Of a stretch of DNA of 64,000 nt, positions 1 through 7,087 are shown piece after piece. A program made the translations under genes and the position numbers. Positions within the stretch are counted from its first letter, which is position 1; every line of letters starts with the position of its first letter. The notes beneath the pieces are model-generated. The model was not told the DNA's origin and did not search any database. It saw nothing but the letters and a program-made list of their open reading frames with translations. This DNA is from Nocardioides marmotae (GTDB lineage: Bacteria > Actinomycetota > Actinomycetes > Propionibacteriales > Nocardioidaceae): positions 4,216,001 to 4,280,000 of the forward strand of contig NZ_CP053660.1 of assembly GCF_013177455.1 (NCBI RefSeq), in the 5' to 3' direction.

Positions 1-1435
1 GGCCGGAGGCGGCGTCCCATCGGTAGAACCACTGCCGCCAGTAGTCGTTGCCGACGTCGGGCCCGAGCTCGGCGTCCTGCCAGGGACCGCCGTCGATGCG
101 GACCTGGACGGTGCCGACGCCGCCGTTCTGCTGGGCCCACGCGACACCGCCGACGACGACCTCACCGACGTCGAGCGGTGCGAGCGCGCGGGGGGTGTCG
201 ATCCGGCTGGAGGGCTTGATGGGGGCTTCGGTGGCCCAGTCGCGGTCGGTCCAGTACGCCGTCTCCGCGTCGTACGTCGTCAGGGTCATCCGGGTGACCC
301 ACTTCGTGGCGCTGATGAAGCCGTAGAGGCCGGGGATGACCATCCGCGCGGGGAACCCGTGCTCGCGCGGGAGCTGCTCGCCGTTCATGCCGACGGCCAG
401 CAGCGCGTCGCGCCCGTCGGTGGCGAGCGCCAACGGCGTGGAGATCGTCATGCCGTCGACGTCGGTGGAGAGGATCTGGTCGGCGCGGGTGCCGACGCCG
501 GCGCGGTCGAGCAGCTCGTTCAGCGGTACGCCGAGCCAGCGGGCGCCGCCGACGAACTCGCCACCGACGCTGTTGGACACGCAGGTCAGCGTGATGTCCT
601 TCTCGACCAGGTCCATGGCGAGGATGTCGTCGAGGGTGAAGGTGACCTCCTCCTCGACGTCGCCGTCGATGGTGAGCGTCCACTCCTCGACGTCGACGAT
701 CGGCACGTCGAGCCGGGTGTCGACGCGGTAGAAGTCGCTGTTCGCCACCTGCAGCGGCGTGATCCCGGCGAACCGCTCCTCCAGCCCCTCGGGCAGCGGC
801 GGCAGCGGCTTCGCGGCGGCGGGGAGGTCGATGGCGACGGCGCGGGTGCGGTACGACGCGACCCAGCGGCCCGCGCCGCCGAGCACGGCCGCGGCGCCGG
901 CCACGACGCCCATCGCCACGAGCAGCCCGCGGCGGGACGGCCCGCCGGCCTCCCCCGGGCGGTCCTCGACACGGTCCTCAGCGGGGGCACCGACCCGGCC
1001 ACCGACGGCCGCAGGAGCCGCCGCCCGCACCAGCCAGGCGAGGGCGGCGAGGCCGACGACGAGCGCCACCAGGCTCGGCGCCACCGCGGAGACGCCGGCG
1101 GTGGGCCGGGTGACGGCGATGACGGCGGGCACGGCGACGAGCAGGACGAACACGGCGGCGCCGTACGCGAAGCGCCGGCGGGCGAGCAGGCCGGCGACGG
1201 CCGCCAGCAGGACCACCCCGACGAGGACCGACCCGATGAGGATCGGCTTGTCGCGGGTGCCGAACTGGCTGATCGCCCACTCCTTGACGGGGGTGGGCGT
1301 CAGGTCGATGACCTGCGAGCCCACCGCCAGGACCGGCGAGGTCGCCGGGTCGAGGAGAGCGGCCGCGAGGTGCCCGGCGGCCACGCCGGCGAGCGTGGCG
1401 AGGACGCCGGACAGGGCGGCGAGGAGTCGATTCAC
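1..1435 (-). CDS. Membrane-anchored sulfite-oxidase-like molybdopterin oxidoreductase (3' end cut by window)
   Basis: Partial gene; 478 residues are visible and the C-terminus lies beyond the window start. The N-terminal ~180 residues hold about five hydrophobic segments, followed by a sulfite-oxidase-type molybdopterin domain. The sequence LTCVSNSVGG carries the expected molybdenum-ligating cysteine at about residue 285. The last visible part (WAQQNGGVGTVQVRIDGGPW) looks like the start of the Mo-co dimerisation domain. The family transfers electrons to or from small oxyanions or sulfoxides; the substrate here is unknown, and the catalytic domain is inferred to face outward. I chose GTG 1433-1435 because a -10-like CCGAAC lies 8 bases upstream. 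That promoter matches the one before the fasciclin gene, which suggests control by the SigK encoded nearby. Confident in the family, not in the substrate. Confidence 0.85.
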   Translation of the reverse strand, partial: MNRLLAALSGVLATLAGVAAGHLAAALLDPATSPVLAVGSQVIDLTPTPVKEWAISQFGTRDKPILIGSVLVGVVLLAAVAGLLARRRFAYGAAVFVLLVAVPAVIAVTRPTAGVSAVAPSLVALVVGLAALAWLVRAAAPAAVGGRVGAPAEDRVEDRPGEAGGPSRRGLLVAMGVVAGAAAVLGGAGRWVASYRTRAVAIDLPAAAKPLPPLPEGLEERFAGITPLQVANSDFYRVDTRLDVPIVDVEEWTLTIDGDVEEEVTFTLDDILAMDLVEKDITLTCVSNSVGGEFVGGARWLGVPLNELLDRAGVGTRADQILSTDVDGMTISTPLALATDGRDALLAVGMNGEQLPREHGFPARMVIPGLYGFISATKWVTRMTLTTYDAETAYWTDRDWATEAPIKPSSRIDTPRALAPLDVGEVVVGGVAWAQQNGGVGTVQVRIDGGPWQDAELGPDVGNDYWRQWFYRWDAASG

Positions 1436-1443
1436 GGGCAGTC

Positions 1444-1470
1444 GTTCGGAGCGGACCTCACCCCGGACTG
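1444..1470 (-). promoter_or_regulatory. SigK-type promoter candidate for the molybdoenzyme gene
   Basis: On the minus strand CAGTCC, 15 bases, then CCGAAC, ending 8 bases before the GTG start. The same arrangement (CAATCC-N15-CCGAAC) precedes the fasciclin gene. From memory, mycobacterial SigK promoters have a CCATCC-like -35 and a CCGAAT-like -10, so both boxes fit an ECF sigma of that group. The link to SigK is inference. Confidence 0.55.
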
Positions 1471-1553
1471 AATGACCGGACTGCGACGCAGCCCACGCCC
1501 GGCCACGCGGAGGCCAGGAACTCGGCCCGCGCACCGGCCGTTGACCGAGGACC

Positions 1554-1631
1554 ATGCGCAAGAAACCTCGACCAGTCCTGGCCGCCCGCTCCCGAACAAG
1601 CGTCACTGACGCGGGACCCGGTGGCCGATGA
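1554..1631 (+). CDS. Possible 25-residue ORF coupled to the CNNM gene
   Basis: An ATG follows a GAGG sequence with only three bases between, and the frame ends in an ATGA overlap with the start of the next gene. The product would be a basic peptide beginning MRKKPRPVLAARS. Such an overlap is usual for translationally coupled genes, and the CNNM gene has no good ribosome site of its own. The peptide matches nothing I recognise and the coding frame is short, so this may be chance. Confidence 0.25.
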   Translation: MRKKPRPVLAARSRTSVTDAGPGGR

Positions 1632-2986
1632 CCCCGCTCCTCTCCCTCCTCCTCGGCCTGCTGGTCGTGCTGGCGATCACCGCCGTCACCGGCTACTTCG
1701 TGGCCCAGGAGTTCGCCTACATGGCGGTGGACCGCTCCCGCCTCAAGGCCCGCGCCGCCGCCGGCGACGCCACCGCCCGCCGCGCGCTGAAGGTCACGCG
1801 TCGCACCTCGTTCATGCTGTCGGGCGCCCAGCTCGGCATCACCGTCACCGGCCTGCTGGTCGGGTACGTCGCCGAGCCGCTCATCGGCGACTCGCTGGGC
1901 ACGATGCTCGGCGGCGTCGGGGTCCCGACCGCGGTCGGCGTCGGAGTCGGCACGGTCCTGGCGCTGGTCTTCTCGACCTTCGTCCAGATGCTCTTCGGCG
2001 AGCTGTTCCCCAAGAACCTCGCGATCGCCCGCCCCGGCCCGGTCGCCGACCGGCTCGCCTTCTCGACCCTGGCCTACCTCAAGGCCACCGGCCCGCTGAT
2101 CTGGGTCTTCGACCAGTCCTCGAACCTGCTCCTGCGCGCGCTGCGCATCGAGCCGGTCCACGACGTGGAGCACTCCGCGACCGCCCGCGACCTCGAGCAC
2201 ATCGTCGCCGACTCCCGCGAGGCCGGTGACCTGCCCGAGGAGCTCTCGGTGCTGCTCGACCGGATCCTCGACTTCCCGACCCGCGACGTCGAGCACGCGA
2301 TGGTGCCGCGCCCCCGGGTCGGCACCGTCCCGGAAGGCACGCCCGTCGCCGACGTACGCCGCCTGATGGCCACCGGCCACTCCCGCTACCCGGTGCTCGA
2401 CGCCGCCGGCGGGGTCCTCGGCGTGGTCCACCTCGCCGACGTCCTCGACGCCCCCGCCGGGGCGCAGCTGGCCGACCTGACCCGCCCCGCCCTCGTCGTC
2501 CCGACCCGGATGGCGCTGCCCGACGCCCTCGAGGAGCTCGTCCACAGCCGCAACGAGCTGGCCGCGGTCATCGACGAGCACGGCGGGTTCGTCGGCGCCC
2601 TGACGGTGGAGGACCTGGCCGAGGAGCTGGTCGGCGAGCTCACCGACGAGCACGACGAGCAGGTCCGGGTCGTGCTCGACGACGCCGGCGGCTCCTGGCT
2701 CGTGGCCGGCGACCAGCCCCTCGACGAGGTCGAGCGCACCCTCGACCAGGACCTGCCCACCGGCGACTACCAGACGCTCGCGGGCCTGGTCATCGCCGAG
2801 CACGGCCGGCTCCCGGAGGTCGGGACCGTCGTCGACATCCGGCTCCCCGACGACCCCGCCGACCTGGTCCACGAGGGGGAGCCGCACGCGCGGCACGCCC
2901 GGATGGAGGTGGTCGAGGTCGAGCAGCACGTCCCGGCCCTGCTGCGGATCACGCTGGTCCCCGCCGGGACCGGGGAGGAGTCCTGA
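1628..2986 (+). CDS. CNNM/CorC (hemolysin) family membrane protein with CBS pair
   Basis: A 452-residue protein with the order usual for this family: an N-terminal CNNM (DUF21) membrane domain of three to four helices (about residues 5-190, with the conserved GAQLGIT and LFGELFPKNLA stretches), a CBS pair (about 205-335) and a CorC_HlyC domain (about 345-435). Members are implicated in Mg2+ or Co2+ efflux or resistance and sit in the cytoplasmic membrane with cytosolic CBS and CorC domains. The next gene is a shorter paralogue overlapping by one base, so the two are cotranscribed and may form a heteromer. The start has no clear Shine-Dalgarno site; coupling to a 25-codon ORF ending at this ATG is possible. 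Confidence 0.9.
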   Translation: MTPLLSLLLGLLVVLAITAVTGYFVAQEFAYMAVDRSRLKARAAAGDATARRALKVTRRTSFMLSGAQLGITVTGLLVGYVAEPLIGDSLGTMLGGVGVPTAVGVGVGTVLALVFSTFVQMLFGELFPKNLAIARPGPVADRLAFSTLAYLKATGPLIWVFDQSSNLLLRALRIEPVHDVEHSATARDLEHIVADSREAGDLPEELSVLLDRILDFPTRDVEHAMVPRPRVGTVPEGTPVADVRRLMATGHSRYPVLDAAGGVLGVVHLADVLDAPAGAQLADLTRPALVVPTRMALPDALEELVHSRNELAAVIDEHGGFVGALTVEDLAEELVGELTDEHDEQVRVVLDDAGGSWLVAGDQPLDEVERTLDQDLPTGDYQTLAGLVIAEHGRLPEVGTVVDIRLPDDPADLVHEGEPHARHARMEVVEVEQHVPALLRITLVPAGTGEES

Positions 2987-4005
2987 TGGAGAACCCGATC
3001 GTGGTGGCCGTCGCCACCGTCCTCATCATCGCCGCCAGCGCGTTCTTCGTCGCCGTCGAGTTCGCGCTGATGGCGGCCAAGAAGCACCGGCTCGAGGACG
3101 CCGCGGCCTCCAGCCGCTCCGCCCGCGCCGCGCTGCGCAGCTCCTCCGAGCTCACCGTCCTGCTCGCCGGCTCCCAGCTCGGCATCACCATCAGCGTCCT
3201 GGCGCTGGGTGCGATCACCAAGCCGGCCGTGCACCACTGGCTGACCCCGGTCTTCGAGGGCTGGGGCGCCGCGCTGTGGCTGGCCGACGTCGCCGGCTTC
3301 GTGCTCGCGCTGGTCGTGGTCACCTTCCTCCACCTCGTCGTCGGCGAGATGGCCCCGAAGTCGTGGGCCATCGCGCACCCCGAGCGGTCGGCCACGATGC
3401 TCGCGATCCCGATGCGCGCGTTCATGTGGGCGACCCGGCCGATGCTCCGGCTGCTCAACGACGCCGCGAACTGGTGCCTGCGCCGGGTCGGCGTCGACCC
3501 GGTCGACGAGATGGCCGCCGGTCAGGACCCGGCCGCGCTGCGTCAGCTGGTGGAGCACTCGGCCAACGTCGGCGCGCTCGACGCGTCGTACTCCGCCCAG
3601 CTCTCCGGCGCGCTGGACCTGGAGACGCTGACCATCGGCGAGCTGGTCCGCCCGGCGCCGCCGACCGCCGTGCCGGCGACGGCGCGCGTGGCCGACGTCC
3701 AGGCCGCGAGCCGCCGCTCGGGCCACCTGCGGATCCTGGTCGCCGACGGCGACGACGCGATCGGCCTGGTGCACGTCCGGGACACCCTCGAGGAGCCGGA
3801 GGACGCACCGCTCGGGCCGCTGACCCGGCCGCTGCTGCGGCTGCCGGCGGACACCACGGTGTACGCCGCGCTGGCGCGGATGCGGGAGACGAGCAACCAG
3901 CTCGCGGTGGTCACCGACCTCGGCGGGCCGCCCCGGCTGCCCGGCGTGGTGACCGTCGCCGACCTGCTGCGCCGGCTGCTGCCGATGGCCGACCAGCGGG
4001 CCTGA
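2986..4005 (+). CDS. CNNM family membrane protein lacking the CorC_HlyC domain
   Basis: A 339-residue paralogue of the preceding gene whose ATG overlaps the preceding stop (TGATG). It keeps the CNNM membrane domain (GSQLGITISVLALG, VVGEMAPKSWA) and a CBS region to about residue 332, but ends there without the C-terminal CorC_HlyC domain of the 452-residue neighbour. Such short/long pairs are common in actinobacteria. The likely role is divalent-cation homeostasis together with its partner. A strong hairpin follows at once, so the pair forms a closed transcription unit. Confidence 0.88.
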   Translation: MENPIVVAVATVLIIAASAFFVAVEFALMAAKKHRLEDAAASSRSARAALRSSSELTVLLAGSQLGITISVLALGAITKPAVHHWLTPVFEGWGAALWLADVAGFVLALVVVTFLHLVVGEMAPKSWAIAHPERSATMLAIPMRAFMWATRPMLRLLNDAANWCLRRVGVDPVDEMAAGQDPAALRQLVEHSANVGALDASYSAQLSGALDLETLTIGELVRPAPPTAVPATARVADVQAASRRSGHLRILVADGDDAIGLVHVRDTLEEPEDAPLGPLTRPLLRLPADTTVYAALARMRETSNQLAVVTDLGGPPRLPGVVTVADLLRRLLPMADQRA

Positions 4006-4011
4006 GCCGCC

Positions 4012-4050
4012 GGTGCGACCTGGGCCCGACCCGCGGGCCCGGGTCGCACC
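4012..4050 (+). terminator. Terminator-like hairpin after the CNNM pair
   Basis: GGTGCGACCTGGGCCCG and CGGGCCCGGGTCGCACC pair over 17 bases with one G-T wobble and a 5-base loop. There is no U-tract, as is common in high-G+C actinobacteria. It separates the CNNM genes from the fasciclin gene, whose -35-like box begins at the hairpin's last base. Confidence 0.6.
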
Positions 4051-4076
4051 AATCCGTTGCGGAGGCGGGGCCGAAC
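4050..4076 (+). promoter_or_regulatory. SigK-type promoter candidate for the fasciclin lipoprotein gene
   Basis: CAATCC, 15 bases, CCGAAC. It matches the motif before the molybdoenzyme gene in both boxes and in exact spacing. The gene start lies 56 bases downstream behind a Shine-Dalgarno-like AGGAAGG, so this transcript would have a leader. Confidence 0.55.
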
Positions 4077-4132
4077 AACCCCCGACAGCGCGCCTCGACG
4101 GTGCGCAGTGACCCTCCCAGGAAGGCTCCACC

Positions 4133-4801
4133 ATGAAGCTCCAGACCCTGCGCCGCACGGGCGTCGCGGCCGCGGCCATCTCGCTCTCCCTCGGCCTCGC
4201 GGCCTGCAGCAGCGAGGACGACTCCGACAGCGCCTCCGACGGCAGCAGCAGCAGCGCCGCGGAGAGCCCCTCGGAGACCATGTCCTCGCCCAGCGAGGAG
4301 GAGACGATGGCGGCCGAGGGCGCCGCCGCCCAGACCTTCGGCGACGCGTGCTCCGCGGTCCCGGCCGACGGCCCCGGCTCGTTCGACGGCATGGTCCAGG
4401 ACCCGGTCGCCACGGCTGCGTCCAACAACCCGCTGCTCGAGACCCTCGTGACCGCCGTCGGCGCGGTCGACGGCCTCGGCGACACCCTCAACTCGGCCGA
4501 GGCGCTCACCGTCTTCGCGCCCACCAACGACGCGTTCGCCGCGATCCCGGAGAAGCAGCTGCAGGCGCTCCTCAAGGACCAGAAGAAGCTCGGCGCGATC
4601 CTGTCGCACCACGTGGTCGCCGGCCAGCTCGACCCCGAGGCCGTCGTGGGCAAGCAGGACACGCTGAACAAGGACACCATCACCGTCGAGGGCGACACCT
4701 CGGGCATGACCGTCGACGGCGCGACCGTGCTGTGCGGCAACATCCCGACCGCCAACGCGACGGTGTACGTCATCGACCAGGTCCTCATGCCCCAGGGCTG
4801 A
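4133..4801 (+). CDS. Fasciclin (FAS1) domain lipoprotein, MPT83-like
   Basis: A 222-residue secreted lipoprotein. It has a signal peptide with lipobox (SLGLAAC), a low-complexity Ser/Glu/Ala linker (about residues 25-62), then one FAS1 domain to the end with H1-like TVFAPTNDAF and H2-like ATVYVIDQVLMP. FAS1 domains act in adhesion or matrix contacts at the cell surface. In mycobacteria the FAS1 proteins MPT83 and MPT70 are the main targets of SigK, and here the next two genes are sigK and rskA, so this is the likely equivalent. Its own upstream motif supports this. The start is set by the AGGAAGG site 8 bases before the ATG. Confidence 0.92.
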   Translation: MKLQTLRRTGVAAAAISLSLGLAACSSEDDSDSASDGSSSSAAESPSETMSSPSEEETMAAEGAAAQTFGDACSAVPADGPGSFDGMVQDPVATAASNNPLLETLVTAVGAVDGLGDTLNSAEALTVFAPTNDAFAAIPEKQLQALLKDQKKLGAILSHHVVAGQLDPEAVVGKQDTLNKDTITVEGDTSGMTVDGATVLCGNIPTANATVYVIDQVLMPQG

Positions 4802-4828
4802 GGCACACCACTCCTTGCGGACGACTGA

Positions 4829-4834
4829 CAGGAT
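4829..4834 (+). promoter_or_regulatory. Leaderless -10 candidate for sigK
   Basis: CAGGAT exactly 6 bases before the GTG start, fitting a leaderless transcript. No CCGAAC-type box is seen here, so sigK itself may not be autoregulated by the same motif. Confidence 0.35.
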
Positions 4835-4840
4835 CATCGG

Positions 4841-5440
4841 GTGGAACACCTGAGGCCCGTCGCGCCGGGCGGACCCGCCGAGGGTTCGCCCGTCGCGCCC
4901 GACCTCGCCGACCTGCTGCGGGCGGCGGGGCGAGGGGACCAGCAAGCCTTCGCGCAGCTCTACGACGCCACCTGCTCGCGGGTGGTCGGCATGGCGGTCC
5001 GGGTCGTCCGCGACCCCGCCCAGGCCGAGGAGGTCGCCCAGGAGGCGTTCCTCGAGATCTGGCGGACCGCCAGCAGGTACGACCCCGACCGGGGCAGCCC
5101 GCTCTCGTGGCTGCTCACGATCACCCATCGCAAGGCCGTCGACCGGGTCCGCTCGGCCGAGGCCTCCACGCGACGGGACCAGAACTACCACCACCAGAAC
5201 CAGCCGGTGCCGCACGACGCCACCGCCGAGGCCGCCCACGCCTCGCTGGAGGCCCGCCGGGTGCGCACCGCGCTCGGGAGCCTCACCCCGGTCCAGCGCG
5301 AGGCCTTGGAGCTGGCGTACTTCGGGGGTTATACCCACACCGAGGTGGCCACGATGCTGGAGCTGCCGGTGGGCACCGCCAAGACCCGGATCCGCGACGG
5401 GCTGATCCGATTGCGAGACACGATGGGAGTAGGGAGCTGA
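4841..5440 (+). CDS. sigK: ECF RNA polymerase sigma factor SigK
   Basis: A 199-residue ECF sigma factor. Region 2 lies at about residues 45-105 (FAQLYDATCSRVVGMAVRVV, then a VAQEAFLEIWRT helix) and region 4 at about 130-190 (LTPVQREALELAYFGGYTHTEVA). The assignment to SigK rests on the sequence type and on context: it is followed one base later by a RskA-type anti-sigma factor and preceded by a FAS1 lipoprotein, the mycobacterial SigK trio. It should direct polymerase to envelope genes when RskA is cleaved. Starts at GTG with no Shine-Dalgarno site but a -10-like CAGGAT 6 bases upstream. Confidence 0.9.
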   Translation: MEHLRPVAPGGPAEGSPVAPDLADLLRAAGRGDQQAFAQLYDATCSRVVGMAVRVVRDPAQAEEVAQEAFLEIWRTASRYDPDRGSPLSWLLTITHRKAVDRVRSAEASTRRDQNYHHQNQPVPHDATAEAAHASLEARRVRTALGSLTPVQREALELAYFGGYTHTEVATMLELPVGTAKTRIRDGLIRLRDTMGVGS

Positions 5441-5441
5441 C

Positions 5442-6209
5442 ATGAGCGACGACATCCACGCCCTGTCCGGCGCCTACGCCGTCGACGCGCTGGACGACAT
5501 CGAGCGCGCCCAGTTCGAGCGGCACCTCGCCGGCTGCGAGGCCTGCCGCGAGGAGGTCGACGGGCTGCGCGAGACCGCCGCCCTGCTGGCTGAGACGACG
5601 ATGACCACGCCCAGCGCCGAGCTGCGCGACCGCGTCCTCGCCGGGATCGCCACCGTGCGTCCGCTGCCCCCCGTCGTACCCCCGCACGCCCCCACCGGCG
5701 AGGGCCTCCCGGCGTCGCCGGCGCCCACCACGCCCTCGACCCGGGGCCCGCGCCGTCGCTGGCTCACGATGGTCGCGGCGGCCGCCGCCGTCATGGCGGT
5801 CGGCGTCGGCGGCACGGTCGTGGCCCAGCAGCCGTGGTCCGAGGACTCCTCCGAGGCCCCGCGGCTCTCGGCGGTCGACCGGATCAAGGCCGCCGACGAC
5901 GTCCAGACCTTCCGGCACCGCTTCCCCGACGGCGCGGAGGCCGTGCTCTACCGCTCGCCCTCGCTCAACGAGGCCGTCGTCGTCACCCACGACATGGGCC
6001 CGGCGCCGGACGGCAAGGTCTACCAGGCCTGGCTCCAGCACGACGACACGATGGTCTCGGCCGGGCTGATGCCCGAGGGACCGGACAACGTCGTCCCGCT
6101 GCAGGGCGACCCGGCCACGGCCGACGGCTTCGGCATCACCGTCGAGCCCGCCGGCGGCTCGGTCGTGCCGTCGAAGGAGAAGCCGGTGCTCCTGGTGGAG
6201 TTCACCTGA
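5442..6209 (+). CDS. rskA: Anti-sigma-K factor RskA
   Basis: A 255-residue single-pass membrane protein. The N-terminus has a ZAS-type anti-sigma motif (RHLAGCEACREE, the HxxxCxxC pattern) that would hold SigK. A Pro-rich linker leads to one membrane helix at about residues 105-127, and the C-terminal ~130 residues form the extracytoplasmic RskA domain (TVEPAGGS and LLVEFT near the end). In mycobacteria regulated proteolysis of RskA releases SigK. The gene begins one base after the sigK stop, so the two are coexpressed. A strong hairpin follows. Confidence 0.9.
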   Translation: MSDDIHALSGAYAVDALDDIERAQFERHLAGCEACREEVDGLRETAALLAETTMTTPSAELRDRVLAGIATVRPLPPVVPPHAPTGEGLPASPAPTTPSTRGPRRRWLTMVAAAAAVMAVGVGGTVVAQQPWSEDSSEAPRLSAVDRIKAADDVQTFRHRFPDGAEAVLYRSPSLNEAVVVTHDMGPAPDGKVYQAWLQHDDTMVSAGLMPEGPDNVVPLQGDPATADGFGITVEPAGGSVVPSKEKPVLLVEFT

Positions 6210-6219
6210 TCGCCTGGTC

Positions 6220-6249
6220 GGTTCCCCGCCGCGCGGTCGGCGGGGAACC
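6220..6249 (+). terminator. Terminator-like hairpin after sigK-rskA
   Basis: GGTTCCCCGCCG and CGGCGGGGAACC form a perfect 12-base stem with a 6-base loop, directly followed by the -10 element of the next gene. It has no U-tract. Confidence 0.6.
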
Positions 6250-6255
6250 TAGGCT
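6250..6255 (+). promoter_or_regulatory. Leaderless -10 element of the phosphatase gene
   Basis: TAGGCT exactly 6 bases before the ATG. No ribosome-binding site lies between them, so transcription probably begins at the start codon. Confidence 0.5.
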
Positions 6256-6261
6256 GCGCGG

Positions 6262-7029
6262 ATGAGCGAACCGCAGATCGGCGAGGAGCTGGTCCGGCTC
6301 GCCTCGGCCGACAACTTCCGCGACGTGGCCGGGTCGGGCCACCCCACCGCCGACGGTGGCCGGGTCCGCCGCGGCGTGCTGTTCCGGTCCAACGAGCTGC
6401 AGCTGACCGACGCCGACGCGCACTCCCTCGGCGGCCTCGGCATCACCGCGGTCTACGACCTGCGCGGCGCCCGCGAGGTCGAGGCGCACCCCGACGTACC
6501 CGTCCCCGGCGCGGCCTGGCACCACCTGGCCGTCGGCGGCATCCCGATGGACGAGGTCGCGGCGCTGACCACCGGCGAGAAGTCGCTGGCCGCGATGCAC
6601 CGCGTCTACCGTGCCTTCGTCGAGGAGCCCGACGCCCGCGCCGCCTTCGGCGCGCTGCTCACCCGGGTCGCGACCACGGACGGCGCGCAGCTGTTCCACT
6701 GCACCGCCGGGAAGGACCGCACCGGCTGGGCCGCGGCGGTCGTCCTCGGCCTGCTCGGCGTCCCGGACGAGGTCGTCGTCGAGGACTACCTGCTGACCAA
6801 CACCTTCTCCTCCGCAACCCGCGAGAAGTACCTCGGCCTCATCCGCGAGAACCTCGGCCCGGACAAGGTCGAGGTCTACGAGGCGGTCATGGTCGCCGAC
6901 GAGGCCTACCTGCGCACCGCGTACGACGCCGTCGCGGCGTCGTACGGCGACCTGCGCGGCTACGCCCTCGACGGCCTCGGCGTCGCGCCCGCCGACCTCG
7001 GCGCGCTGCTCGACCGCCTGCGCGAGTGA
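6262..7029 (+). CDS. Tyrosine-type phosphatase, MPtpB-like
   Basis: A 255-residue protein with the extended P-loop HCTAGKDRTG at about residues 146-155. This is the HCxxGKDRTG form seen in the MPtpB/LipA class rather than the CX5R of classical enzymes. The N-terminus has the usual NFRDVAG start of this group and an FRS...L block that packs on the active site. The class removes phosphate from phosphotyrosine, other phosphoresidues and phosphoinositides. No signal peptide is seen, so it may act in the cytoplasm. It stands alone between two hairpin- or promoter-bounded units, and its substrate cannot be told. Confidence 0.88.
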   Translation: MSEPQIGEELVRLASADNFRDVAGSGHPTADGGRVRRGVLFRSNELQLTDADAHSLGGLGITAVYDLRGAREVEAHPDVPVPGAAWHHLAVGGIPMDEVAALTTGEKSLAAMHRVYRAFVEEPDARAAFGALLTRVATTDGAQLFHCTAGKDRTGWAAAVVLGLLGVPDEVVVEDYLLTNTFSSATREKYLGLIRENLGPDKVEVYEAVMVADEAYLRTAYDAVAASYGDLRGYALDGLGVAPADLGALLDRLRE

Positions 7030-7087
7030 GGCGCACGCCTCCTGCCCCGGGGGAACATCGCCCGGCGCGAGGGCGTTGTGACCCGTC

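Noticed and set aside
2767..4806. A minus-strand open frame of 679 codons
   Set aside because: It runs antisense to the CNNM and fasciclin genes, has no family features and reflects the scarcity of stop codons at high G+C.
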